In this document: positions 10,300 to 20,792 of the stretch, piece by piece
How the letters are laid out: every line of letters begins with the position of its first letter
How positions within the stretch are numbered: position 1 is the stretch's first letter
Source of the DNA: Halicephalobus mephisto
Lineage: Eukaryota; Nematoda; Chromadorea; Rhabditida; Panagrolaimidae
Length of the DNA stretch: 50,914 nucleotides
Direction: 5' to 3'
NCBI GenBank assembly: GCA_009193035.1
Contig: SWDT01000446.1
Coordinates: forward strand, 1-50,914
Translations under genes and position numbers: made by a program
The notes under the pieces: generated by a model
The model's database searches: none
Seen by the model: only the letters and a program-made list of their open reading frames with translations
What the model was told of the DNA's origin: nothing

Positions 10300-11110
10300 C
10301 TCCAAGCGTGGGTGGCTCAGTGGTTAGAACGATTGACTGTAAACCGGGGAAACTAAGGATCGGGTTGGTTTCCAGGAGAGAGCGGTGTTTGGGCCCGTTT
10401 TGGCATTTATGGAGACTGGCAGGTCTCAACCTCCATAAATACGGGGAAACGTGATTTCGAAAAGAAAGTTTACTGATAGGAACTTTCCATTGTACTAATT
10501 CTCTTTTAAAAAACCAATTCAGCAAGTGATAATATTTTCGGTAGTGTGGTTCAGTGAGTGGTCAAATGGACTGTGAATCAAAAACACCAAGGATCAAGTC
10601 CCTTATCCCAAATGAAAATATAGGTTAAGATAGAAAGTGCGATATGATATCACAATGACATCACGAAAACATGAATAGTGTGAGTCATCCAAAAAACTAA
10701 AAATATATCGATGGGTGGTTTTTGCAAAATTAAATTATTTAACAAAATGCTTCAAAAAAGAAAGTTTTTTTTGGGTTTATAGTTCAGTGGTCAAATTATT
10801 GAACTCTAAACCGGGAACACAGAAGATCGATTTTTTTCTAGACAATATAAACTACAATGAAAAATGTACTTATTTCGACGGGACTAATGAAGTTCCAAAA
10901 ATGTCAATCATTTAGAAACTACAGTACCGAAAAATAAAAGCTTATTAGTGGGTGGTTTTCGTTAAAAATTAAAGGAAATTCTAAATTTTGGATTCTTAGA
11001 TCAGCGATTGCGTAATTGGACTATAAATCGGAAACACCAAGGATCGATTTTTTTCCTAACAAAAAATACTGTAAAAAATGTACTTTGTTTGTGACATTAT
11101 GATAACGCCG
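10300..11110 (+). mobile_element. Tandem array of four tRNA-derived (SINE-like) units
   Basis: Four degenerate tRNA-like segments recur about every 217-235 bp (near 10317, 10548, 10783 and 11000). Copy 1 has an A-box-like TGGCTCAGTGGTTAG and the anticodon-loop-like ACTGTAAACC, which suggests tRNA-Tyr(GTA). Copy 2 has a good B box, GGATCAAGTCC. Copies 3 and 4 keep CAG and GATCGATTT versions. Tails share GGGTGGTTTTTG-like and poly-A-rich stretches. None can fold as an intact tRNA (acceptor and T stems do not close), so these are tRNA-derived repeats rather than genes. Confidence 0.65.
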
Positions 11111-11486
11111 ATCGAGGAGCGTCCTATGCCAATCAAAAATATTCCAAGTCCCGAGAACTTGGAAAACAAAAATATCCCATTAGGGACTTTCCACCAATTA
11201 AGTTTCTTTGAAGAACCGTTCGATAGGAGTAAACGTGAATCTGATAAAAAATTTTATTTTGCTTCTGGCACGAAGCCAGAATACCGCACATTAATCTTAA
11301 TTATCAGTGTTCTTTGGTCCGAAAAAAGACCGATTAGTCGAGGAAATTTCCTATTTTCTGATTAAAGTCGAAAAAATACCAAAAAATAGCTATCTCAATG
11401 AATTCGTTACTGATATTTAAAAAATACTAATTTTGATAGAAATTAAATTACGTAAAAAATTAATTTTTTTATATATAAAAACTCAC
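11111..11486. other. Spacer with a short hairpin; no assigned gene
   Basis: A 95-codon plus-strand frame is open over 11078-11365 but begins inside the last tRNA-like repeat unit and matches no family I know. A perfect hairpin TTCTGGC-ACGAA-GCCAGAA lies near 11262-11281. The rest is AT-rich. Confidence 0.35.
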
Positions 11487-11681
11487 GCAAGATCTTTGAA
11501 ATACGGTTTTCTGTGGATTTGTTTATCGGGATTAGTGAAAGCCCCAAATTGCTGGAGTTTTAGGGGAAGTTTGGCGAAAATTTTACTTGTCTTGGATTTC
11601 CGTTGAGGAATAGGTTCGAAAGCGATAGTCGCGGACGAAATCGCTAACGAATCTGCATGGAGTGTCATTCCTGAGACTGGC
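11487..11681 (-). CDS. Candidate exon, unknown protein
   Basis: On the minus strand an ATTTAG acceptor (ending at 11682) is followed by an open frame reading VSGMTLHADSLAISS and continuing through QQFGAFTNPDKQIHRK to a GTGAGTTTTT donor at 11486. If spliced it is a 195-nt exon with 60 complete codons after the ATG at 11668; if not, it is a 61-residue ORF ending in TGA. Codon choice and balanced residue content look more coding than the surrounding AT-rich DNA. I could not find partner exons or recognise the family. It may be part of a gene, a trans-spliced small gene, or a relic. Confidence 0.3.
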
Positions 11682-11689
11682 CTAAATCG

Positions 11690-12300
11690 TAATATTATAA
11701 AAAATAAAAAATAAATAAAAATAATAAAAAAAATAAAAAATAAAAAATAAAAAATTTAAAAAATTTAAAAATCTTAAAAAATTTAAAAATAAAAATAATA
11801 AAAAAATAATAAAAAAAAATTTAAAATTTAAAAAATTTAAAAAAATTTAAAATAATAAAAAAAATCTTTAAAAAATAAAAGAAAAAAAATTTTTAAAAAT
11901 TAAAAAATTTTTTAAATTTGAAATTTTAAAATTTCTCGACACGAATTTTTAGAGATATTTTAAATTATAAATGTTGGCTTTAATCGTTGTGGAAAATAAA
12001 AATTAATTTTTTTATGGAATAGTATGAAAATTTTAGAATTTTTTAAAAACTAAAAATTTTTGATTTTTGATATGTTCTAAAATCGTTTTTTTTTATAAAA
12101 ATAAAAACAACGATTTTTGACGAAATTGTTTCAACATGAATTTTCAGACTTTTAGGTAGTTTTAGGATTTTTTATTTTTAAATCTGGATTGTGAAAATTT
12201 TTTATGGATTTTGAATTTTTTAAAGATGTTTTGTAAGATTCTAGAAAATTCTACGATATCATAGAATTTTTAGAAAACTAAACTTGTTAACAAAATTCGA
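11690..12300. other. AT-rich low-complexity spacer
   Basis: Mostly runs of A and T with short AAAATAAAAA units to about 11930, then weakly structured AT-rich DNA containing single TCTCGACACGAATTTT and CAACATGAATTTTCAG motifs of the dispersed family. No gene seen. Confidence 0.6.
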
Positions 12301-12349
12301 TTTACATCGAGGTCTATGAAAAGGTCAACATCAAAATCGAAATCAAAGC

Positions 12350-12660
12350 AAAATTCGCATTTTGCTCGCAATATTCCGGCAGATAGGTCGATATTGTAAC
12401 ATTTATATTTACGAGTATTTCGAAATCAGAGGAAAATTCGCACTTTTCTCGCAACATTTGAACAAAGAAGTTGGCATTAAATTCAAAATAAAGTAAAATT
12501 CGCACTTTGCTTGCAACATTCTGGCTGATAGGTCGATATTGTAACATTTATATCTACGAATATTTCGAAATCAGAGGAAAATTCGCACTTTTCTCGCAAC
12601 ATTTGAACCAAAAAGTTGGCATTAAATTCAAAATAAAGTAAAATTCGCACTTTGCTTGCA
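12350..12660. repeat. 145-bp tandem repeat
   Basis: AAAATTCGCA(C/T)TTTGCT starts at 12350, 12495 and 12640, exactly 145 bp apart. Each unit contains a second internal half-copy, AAAATTCGCACTTTTCTCGC, plus GGTCGATATTGTAACATTTA and a GTTGGCATTAAATTC segment. Related single pieces occur near 46470-46510 and 48226-48370, so this is a dispersed family locally amplified here. Confidence 0.85.
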
Positions 12661-12877
12661 GCATTCCAGTAAGCCAGACTTATCCTATTATTTTTCGAAA
12701 ATTTAATTTTACTGTCGAACACTATAGACCTCATCTTTGGTTTCGGTATTTCATAAAATGATGACAAAAACTGAAAAAAGTACAAAAAACAAAATTTATT
12801 TTTTACATAGTAGTTATATCTGATTTTTTTAGAATTGGAGGACTTCTAAAGGTAAATAATCAAAGCAAATGCTCTTT

Positions 12878-13081
12878 CTAGAAACTAAGTACAGCCAGGA
12901 CTCGACGGAGAATCGCCGAGAACAGGTTGGGCTTGTTGAATGAGTCGCGGAGAAAGACAGATACAAAGTACACTCCTCGACGTCGATTTGATCTGTGACG
13001 ATTTACAACACGAACTACGGAAACTATTAATGCAACTATAAAATAATCGAAAAATCCATAAAGAAAATTGCTATCTGTCAT
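12878..13081 (-). CDS. Possible small single-pass membrane protein, unknown
   Basis: A minus-strand frame from ATG 13081 encodes 67 residues beginning MTDSNFLYGFF. It has one hydrophobic segment (about residues 7-25, FFDYFIVALIVSVVRVV), then a strongly basic stretch (NRHRSNRRRG) and a mixed tail ending AVLSF. Local base composition is clearly GC-richer than the AT-rich flanks, and the region is not a tandem repeat. There is no clear TTTCAG acceptor before the ATG, and no family is recognised. It may be a real small gene or one exon of a larger one. Confidence 0.3.
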   Translation of the reverse strand: MTDSNFLYGFFDYFIVALIVSVVRVVNRHRSNRRRGVYFVSVFLRDSFNKPNLFSAILRRVLAVLSF

Positions 13082-13109
13082 AAAATTTCGAAAGCAAAAT
13101 TCCTTCAAA

Positions 13110-13465
13110 ATTATATTATTATAAAAATTTAAAAAATAAAATTTATAAAAATTATATTATTATAAAAACTTAAAAAATTAAATTTTATAAAAATTAAATT
13201 ATTATAAAAATTCAAAAAATTAAATTTATAAAAATTATATTATTCTAAAAGTTAAAAAAATAAAACTTTAAAAATTATATTATTATAAAACTTTATAAAA
13301 ATTAAATTATTATAAAATTAAAAAAATAAAGACTTTAAAAATTATATTATTATAAAAACTTAAAAAATTAAATTTATAAAAATTAAATTATTATAAAAAT
13401 TCATAAAAATTAAATTATTATAAAAATTCAAAAAATATAAATTAAATTATTATAAAAATTATATT
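13110..13465. repeat. AT-only short-unit repeat array
   Basis: Many imperfect units of AATTATATTATTATAAAAAT plus AAAAAATTAAATTTATAAA follow each other. Period varies around 35-65 bp. There is no coding content. Confidence 0.7.
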
Positions 13466-14991
13466 ATATTACTGTAAGAAATTCGAAATAGTTTAAACAC
13501 GGATTTTTTGAAATTCAAAAATATTTAATTTTAGAAAATTTCGGAAATGTTTATAATTTTAAAAAATATTTTTAAAAAATTCCAAAATTTGAAAAATATT
13601 TTTAAAAAAATTCCAAAATAATCTAAATAAGAATTTTTCAAAATTAAGAAATATTTAATTTTAAAAAATTCCAAAATTTAAAAAATATTTTTTAAAAAAT
13701 TCCAAAATTAAATTATTTAAAAAAATCAAAAATAATCTAAATAAAAATTTTTCAAAATTAAGAAATATTTAATTTTAAAAAATTCCAAAATTTTCAAAAT
13801 TCTTAAAAAATTGAGAATATTAGAAATTTTGGAAAATTTTATTCATCTAATTTGAATTTTAAAAATTTCAAAATTTTGTTTGTTTAAAAAATATTTTTTT
13901 TTGTAAAAATGTCGAAATTTTTTTTTCATTTTCGACATCAAAGACCTTCGAGACCGTATTTTTGGGAGATTTTTGAAATCCTCAAAACAAAATTGGACAA
14001 TCCTAAAATCCATTGTTTTCGTCATTTTAAAAAAATTTAAAATTCAAGCTTCTAAAAAACACAAAAAAGGCACATTTTACGTGAATCAAAAAGTATTTTG
14101 AACATATAAATTTTTTTCAATGATCATCGATTTCAAAAAACAAAAATGGTCAAAAATGAATCATAGTTAAAAAATTTTTTATTTTTTAAAAATTTTAATT
14201 TTTTAAAAATTTTCTATTTTTTTTAAAATTTTAATTTTTTCTAAATTTTCTATTTTTTTTTTAAATTTTAACTTTTTTAAAAATTTTAATTTTAAATTTT
14301 AACTTTTTTAAAATTTTAATTTTTTTTAATTTTCTTATTTTTCTATTTTTCTAATTTTCTAATTTTTTTATTTTTTTAAATTTTTATTTTAACTTTTTTT
14401 TAAACCAAAATTGCATTCTAAATACTTTTTTAAATTAATAATTAAATTAAAATCATATTTTAAAATTAATAATTAAAAATTAAAACTATTCTTGTAGAAA
14501 AATCGATCGCGATTAACTGACCATTCGTCTCATTCGGGTCACTCACGAGACAAAAGCTGAAACCGTTTTTCCATTTCGGCCCAGTCACAAAGGTCAACAA
14601 CATCATTTTTTTCCAAATATATTTTTAAATAATTCAAAAACTAGTATTATTTCATAACATCCTAAGCAACATCATCATAACGACGAATTTTATAAAAAAA
14701 TTCAAAAAACTAAAAATATTTTTATTTAAATTAGATTTTTCATAATTAAAATAACTATAAATCTCCCTCAGCACAAGTTACGAATTTAGGCTTGCAGTTG
14801 CTAAGGACAACTAAAGTAAAATATTATTTTAGTCCCAAAATTGGAAGCGCCTGGAAGCCAAAAAACTGAGATCCATTTTCAATATTAAAAATTTTACAAG
14901 ATTAACAATTTTATAAAAATAGCATGAAATAAAACAAGCATTTCATCAACAAATCAATAGCAGGCATTTTAATAAGCGGAACAGAGATCCA
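13466..14991. other. AT-rich spacer with one GC-richer island
   Basis: 13466-14480 is nearly pure A/T with loose repeats (AAAAATTCCAAAATT). A GC-richer unique island at about 14500-14610 includes ATCGATCGCGATTAACTG and a second lies near 14760-14870. Neither shows an open frame or splice sites I trust. The CCT7 3' UTR occupies the end of this stretch. Confidence 0.5.
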
Positions 14992-16686
14992 TTAATGCTT
15001 GCTCGGGAGACCGGGCATCTCATTCTTCTTTTTAGGCTTCTTTACTGTTTGATCAATACTAAGAATAACACAAGCAGCTTCTGTTGCAGCATTGATGGCA
15101 TTTCTCTTAACAGCAACCGGTTCCCAGATGCATCCGTCCAAATTATCACGAACACATTCACGGAAAATATCAACTCCTGAATACTTTTCTCCCTTCAGAT
15201 GACGATTTCTCAATTGATTCAAAATATCAACTCCATCAAGACCAGCATTGAAGCAAAGTTGTTGTGGAATAATTTCAAATGCTTTACCATATGCTTTCCA
15301 GAAAAACTGTTCCTTATTAGTGATAGTTTTAGCTTTTTCTCTAATATGATGGCTTAATTCCATCTCAATAGCCCCACCACCAGCAACAACAGTGTCATTC
15401 TGTTTAGCACGACGAACAACCATAATAGCATCATGAAGAGCTCTTTCAGATTCAGCAATGAATTGATCAGCTCCACCACGAAGCAACAAGGTACAAGATT
15501 TAGATTTAGCACCTCCGAGGAAGAAATTGTAACGTTCATTTCCAATTTGTTTTTCATAAAATTCTGCACATTTTCCAAGAGCAGTTGGCTCAATTTTGGA
15601 CACTGTTGTCAAAATTTGTCCACCGCATGCCATTTGAGTTCTTTTCAAATCAGCTTCAGGAATTCTACCAGCACAAAACATATCTCTGAAAAAATAACTT
15701 TTTGATAACATTAAAAAAACAAAAAAATTACCTATCAGCAAACCATTGAGTAGCAACATCACCAATTGGCAATTTTGACAAAATAATTTTGACACCACTA
15801 TCTTGAATTTTCTGGAGCTTGTTGTACAAGATTGTCCATTCAGCATTAACAATTTGATCAAAATCCTCGACAGAATTAATTCTCAATTCTCCGTTTTCCT
15901 TTTCAGCCTTGAGTTCCAGTTCGATATTCAACAAGGCAATACTAACGTCCTTATAATGCTTCGGTTGCATTTCAAATCCAGCATAACTGAAGGCTTTCTT
16001 GAATGCAATGCCTTTGACAAGTTGAGAATCCAGAACAGATCCGCCACTAACTTTCTTGACTGCAATCATCGTCACAGGCAAGTCATCATCAACACAATTA
16101 ACGGCATCAACAACAAGCTCAGCAAAGTACTGACGATCTTGAGAAACAAGTTTTGAGCTCAATGTTGTCATGGCACATTTGACAAGCATATCACGGAGAT
16201 TGTGTTCTGGAATCTTGACTGCCAGTTCATCCAACTTATTGAGAGCTTCGTAAGATGCCTCATAGAAGGCACGGATAATCAATTGAGGACTAACACCATC
16301 TTCGATAAACGGCTTAGCTTGCTTCAAAAATTCTGCTGCAAGAACAACGACACTCGTAGTTCCATCTCCAACGTCGTTATCTTGATGTTTCGCAATATCG
16401 GTCATGACCTTAGCTGCAGGATAAACGATATCTAAGAGGCCCATAATCGTTGCACCATCGTTAGAAATCGTCGTGTTGTCTGGAAAAAATAGAAATTTTA
16501 GGCCTATATATGAAACCACTTACTTTTTCTATCAACTACGAGTTTATCCATTCCACGAGGTCCCAATGTAGTTCTAACAGTGTCAGCAACAGAAACACAG
16601 GCATTGATGTTACTTATGACCTGTCCCTTACCTTGACGATTTTCAGTGCCTTCACGAAGAAGAATAATCGGAATTTGCTGAGCCAT
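14992..16686 (-). CDS. cct-7: T-complex protein 1 subunit eta (CCT7)
   Basis: Exons (minus strand) 16686-16524, 16479-15732 and 15685-14992 join in phase to give 534 residues, the normal CCT length. It is one of eight subunits of the cytosolic chaperonin TRiC/CCT, which folds actin, tubulin and other clients with ATP. Group II chaperonin signatures are visible: [14 protein letters not shown] near residue 40-52, [10 protein letters not shown] near 58-67, and the nucleotide-site [17 protein letters not shown] from residue 92. The [14 protein letters not shown] segment and the MACGG that follows are typical of the eta subunit. The ATG follows a TTTTAG acceptor by about 25 nt. Both introns are under 50 bp. 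Codon choice is AT-ending throughout, unlike RPS9. Confidence 0.95.
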
Positions 16687-16804
16687 CGTAGATTATTGTT
16701 TGAATTAGCTAAAACAACATATAAAATTAATATGAAATAAAAAAAACGAAGAAAAAAGACGAAAAAAGCAATATTACAACAAAAAGAGGAAAAACGAGGT
16801 TTCG

Positions 16805-16851
16805 AGCTCGTTCGCGAATTATCCTTTGGCAACTGCCCTCGCTTTGCCAAA
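16805..16851. promoter_or_regulatory. Inverted repeat and HSE-like site upstream of CCT7
   Basis: TTTGGCAA (16825-16832) and TTGCCAAA (16844-16851) form a perfect inverted repeat with an 11-nt spacer, 140-165 bp upstream of the CCT7 ATG. Next to it TTCGCGAA (16811-16818) is one head-to-head pair of heat-shock-element pentamers. These are the only GC-rich words in the upstream region. Function is inferred from position only. Confidence 0.4.
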
Positions 16852-17405
16852 ATTCAAAAAACTCGATTTTAAAATTCAAAAAAATCACAACATTACAAAA
16901 CTCCAAAAATATACACTTTTACGGAAATTTCTCAACATGAATTTTTCGAAATAAAAATAATCAATAAAAAAATACCGAATTTTACACTATTTCGAAAAAA
17001 TTCATATATGAAAATTCAAAAATCACCATTTTTACGGAATTTTTTCAAAACAAATTTTTAGGAACAAACGAAATCTGCATAGTAACTTTGAATTCACATT
17101 GTGATTTTGAAGTTTTATATTCGTTCGAAGTAATTTATGTATGAAAATTAGTTTTTCTGAGATTTTAGAGTTTTTAAGAACTTCAGAATTTTGGATAACT
17201 TTTTGATTTTATAGGATTCTGGAATTTTGTAGAATTCAAAGCTAAAATTGGTATTCTTATAATTTTTCAACACGGATTTTCAGGAACCAAAGTAGCCTAT
17301 GTGGCCGCACGACATATGCTCCCCTTTGACTCGCGCTGATTTCGAAATTCTTTTTTTTTAAATATGTTAATTTGAAATGAACATTTCGAAATTCTTCGCT
17401 TCGTA

Positions 17406-17666
17406 CAGTTGAATCTCGATATAAGGCACCTTCAAGGAACCGGACAAATCGCGCCTTATATCGTGGGGTGTCTTTTATCGAGGGTCGAATACGACTTTAT
17501 TCTTTATTTCACCTGTATATCAAAGCAAAGAAAATTGCCAAGCACTATTACCACATATATTTAACGTACGTGGAGGCTTTTTGGTCCTTTCTCTCCCTCC
17601 GAATATGACTAAAATTCCTTAAAATCGTGCCTTATAGCCTGGGTGCGTTATATCGAGATTCCACTA
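17406..17666. mobile_element. pogo/Tigger-like MITE (non-autonomous Tc1/mariner-class element)
   Basis: The 261-bp element has 25-bp terminal inverted repeats starting CAGTTGAATCTCGATATAAG (left) and TAGTGGAATCTCGATATAAC (right, minus strand), with 3 mismatches in 25. It is flanked on both sides by TA (17404-17405 and 17667-17668), the expected target-site duplication. CAGT...CTCGATATAA-type ends are typical of pogo/Tigger elements. No transposase frame fits inside. A second pair of related words (AAATCGCGCCTTATATCG and AAATCGTGCCTTATAGCC) lies internally. Confidence 0.85.
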
Positions 17667-17669
17667 TAT

Positions 17670-18341
17670 TTACGAAAATCGAAATTCAAAATTCAAAGTT
17701 AAAATTGGAATTTCTTTGTTAAGACACAACTTACGACTCATATTTGCATTAGAAAAATCTAGTTAATTTCCAACTATTAATTTAGATAAAACAGATTTTT
17801 TAAAAAACTATGTTTCTAAATACAAAAATTCGAATTTTGAGTTTCGATTTTGATAATACGCAGTATTTTTTAAATTAATTTTTTCTTAACTAAAATATCA
17901 AATTAATTTAACTACCAAAAAACTATAAAAACAAAAAATTATATAAAATTAAAAAGAAAACGAAAAAATTATAAAATTCACAAAAACGAAAAAATTATAA
18001 AATTTAAAAAAAACAAAAAAATTATAAAATTTAAAAAATAGAAGTACCGTACAGCTAGCCTACACGACGGTTATTTCATAATCTTATATCATTTCAAAAT
18101 CAACTTTTTAGAGATATCTTTTTTAATCGGTCCAAAAACTTCTAGACTAGTCACAAAACGTACACAACCCTCTATCCACCTTCTAAAGTCCGTAATTATA
18201 TATAAAAATCCAAAAAAAACACTACAGTATTCTTTGAAAATTAAAAATTTTCTGTAAAACAAAAAATAAAATCCTCGATTCCAAACGAGTATTTAAAATC
18301 AAAGATAAAATTTTATGAAATTTATTTTAAAAAAACCACAA
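17670..18341. other. AT-rich spacer between PQBP1 and the MITE
   Basis: AT-rich DNA with short AAAACGAAAAAATTATAAA repeats near 17940-18030. The minus-strand AATAAA at 18326-18321 is the likely PQBP1 poly(A) signal. No other gene seen. Confidence 0.6.
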
Positions 18342-19670
18342 TCACGAATTCGTATTTTTCCGGAGAATCGCGCCCGGGGCCGGATACGGTCGTTTTTCGA
18401 ACAAAGCTCCACTGACGCTGTCGTCCGCCGCTTCTGCCATTTCACGATTGATTCCCGTCGACCATCCTCCTCTGAAAATACATGATTAAAAATATACAAA
18501 ATATTACAAAATAACTTACATTGGAACATTATCGCCATAGGCAGCCGGATCCATGGGGTCGATTCCTCGTTTCTTGGCTCTTTCTAAAAAAATAAAAAAT
18601 AAATTTTCAAAAAAATATATAAATTTTAAGTCTAAAAATACATTATATTAAAAATTTAATAATATCAACTTTTTAAAAATCTCAAAAATGTTTAACTTTT
18701 TAAAGAAATTCAACAATTTTTAACTTTTTAAATTCAAAAATATTTAACTTTTTAAAGAAATTCAAAAATGTTTAATTTTTTTTAAATTCGAAAATATTAA
18801 AGTTTTTAAAAATTTCAAAAATATTAAATTTTTTTAAAATTAAAAATATTAATTCTCTAAAAATTAGGAAATGTAGATTTTTAAAATTAAAACTTACTTA
18901 ATTTTTCTCGATCGCTGAGTTCGACATCAGAATCGCTGTCGTCCCGAGCGACTGGATCTCGTTTCTTTCTTTTTTGGTTTTTCTGGTTATATGAATTTTT
19001 TAATTCTTGTTCTTTCTGGAGTTCTTCGTAGAAAATCTGAGCCGCTTGAGGTCCGGAGATGGTGATCACAGCCCTAGGATGTCGAGGAGGAAACCAACTC
19101 ACTTCGTCAGTGTAAAAATTCCAATAATAATAACGTCTGATTCCGGAATCGTAGACTTCCTTCCAGTTGTCCGCCAGAGGGTACTTCCTGAGCCATTCTT
19201 TCCTCCTCAACAGATAAGCCTCTGGAAGTTGGTCTTCTGAAATCCCTTCTCTCCAGTGGTCAAAACAAAAGTCGACGCATTTGTGGAACTCGTTCCATTT
19301 GTTAGGACACCCAGGAGCGCCTCCTCTGCTGTCCGGGAGATCTTCTGGTTCGTGGTCGTCATTTTTCAAGTTTTCTGACCGTTTGTGTTCAGCATAAACT
19401 TCGACTTGAGCTAAAAACTAAAAATTAATATATGAAAAATAAAACCTAACATCAAAAAACCAAAAATTAATATATAAAACAAAAACCAATATAAAAAGTA
19501 AAAATTAACCTATAAAATTCGGTATTATTGTGTAAAAATGGGAATTAATATATGAAGAACGGAAATTGATATATGAAAAGTGGAAATTGATATATGAAAA
19601 ACTTACATTGTTGTTCAGCAATTATTCCTCTTTTTTTCAGCCTATCGAGTAAAGCAGTTGGGAGCGGCAT
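18342..19670 (-). CDS. pqbp-1: Polyglutamine-binding protein 1 homologue
   Basis: Exons (minus strand) 19670-19607, 19410-18898, 18583-18520 and 18471-18342 join in phase to give 256 residues. The start MPLPTALLDRLKKRGI matches the conserved PQBP1 N-terminus. A WW domain lies at about residues 100-134 (DNWKEVYD...YYYWNFYTDEVSW). The intrinsically disordered C-terminal half carries the DPMDP segment and ends in RPYPAPGAILR, the YxxPGxxLR-type motif by which PQBP1 binds the spliceosomal U5-15kD protein. It therefore acts in nuclear pre-mRNA splicing. A Cys-containing insert (GCPNKWNEFHKCVDFC, about residues 55-70) precedes the WW domain and is absent from human PQBP1. The long RD-repeat region of human PQBP1 is missing. 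Confidence 0.92.
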
Positions 19671-20220
19671 CTCGGAATGTCAAAAATACGGTAAAAAATA
19701 AGAAATGAATAAAAAAAGAAAATTCAAAAAAGAAATAAACCACAAAACGAACAACATTGAAAACAAACGCCGTTCGAAAAATCGCACGTTGCGCGCAGTA
19801 AATTTTAAAACTCCATTTTTTTTTTCGTTTTTATTTAATTTTTTTTATATAATTTTTTCTTCCATACAAAGTCCCTTGAATTCCGATTAATACTGGTGGA
19901 AAAAAATTACTTTTAATTTTAATTAAAACAGTGTAAAAACGAAAAATAAAAATTTTCAAAAAAATTTTCTCGACGCGAATTTTCAGAACAAAATAGAATA
20001 TTTTTATCTTTTTTTATTTTAGTGAAAGTATATAAAATCCTCAAAAAAGTTGTAGAAATTTAAATTTAAAACTGAGAATTTCAGATTTTTGGAAATTCGT
20101 GTCGAGACCATTTCGTAACAGTTTTAATTTTTAACTTTTTTTGAAAAATATAAAAAATTTTTATTTAAGGTTCAATTTTTGAAAATCTAGTTGAATAGAA
20201 ATAAAATTATAAAATTTCAA
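19671..20220. other. Upstream region of PQBP1
   Basis: AT-rich, with a GC-containing patch near 19760-19800 that may be the promoter. Single copies of the dispersed CTCGACGCGAATTTTCAG and AATTCGTGTCGAGACC motifs lie near 19965 and 20090. No gene seen. Confidence 0.5.
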
Positions 20221-20230
20221 GGTCGAGGTT

Positions 20231-20465
20231 TCTGAAGTAGTTTCTGAAATGAGATTCAGAATCCGTGTCTTCTGAAACGGTTTCTAAAATGAAATTCAGA
20301 ATCAGCGCCTTCTGAAGTGACTTCTGAAACGCTTTTTAAAATGAAATTTAGAATCCGCGCCTTCTGAAGTGACTTCTGAAACGGTTTCTAAAATGAAATT
20401 CAGAATCCGCGCCTTCTGAAACAATTTCTAAAATGAAATTCAGAATCCGTGCCTTCTGAAGTCGG
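20231..20465. repeat. 40/52-bp minisatellite
   Basis: ATTCAGAATCCGCGCCTTCT-type words recur at 20254, 20294, 20346, 20398 and 20438. Spacing alternates between 40 and 52 bp because some units carry a 12-bp insertion, GTGACTTCTGAA. Units are 85-95% alike. No coding role. Confidence 0.8.
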
Positions 20466-20792
20466 ATATTTGACTCCTATGTGTTATATATTATTTAATT
20501 CAAAACTTAATTTCAAATCTGATTTTGTATAAACTAGAATATTTAATTTGAATTTCGAAAAATTACTTTTAAGGTCAGTTTTTCGGATTTTTCCTTCTTG
20601 ATCTATTGATTTATTAAAAATTGATGTCAGATTCTGAATTTTATTTCAGATGCCTGGATTTCAGTATTTCGAAATTTTTTATGATTATAAAATTGGAATT
20701 GTAGTTTAAAATAAAAATTCCGACTTTTTTTGTGGACCTAAAATCATACAAAAAAAGTGATTTTTTTCACTTTCTGCTCCTCGTGAATCAAA

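Noticed and set aside
10311..10400. Functional tRNA-Tyr gene
   Set aside because: A-box and anticodon-like words are present, but acceptor and T stems do not pair and the B box is damaged; it is one of four diverged tandem units.
11078..11365. 95-codon plus-strand protein gene
   Set aside because: It begins within the last tRNA-like unit and part of its sequence aligns with tails of the other units; no family or splice support.
14780..14800. Nematode telomere repeat TTAGGC
   Set aside because: Only isolated single occurrences are seen; there is no tandem array, including at the window end.
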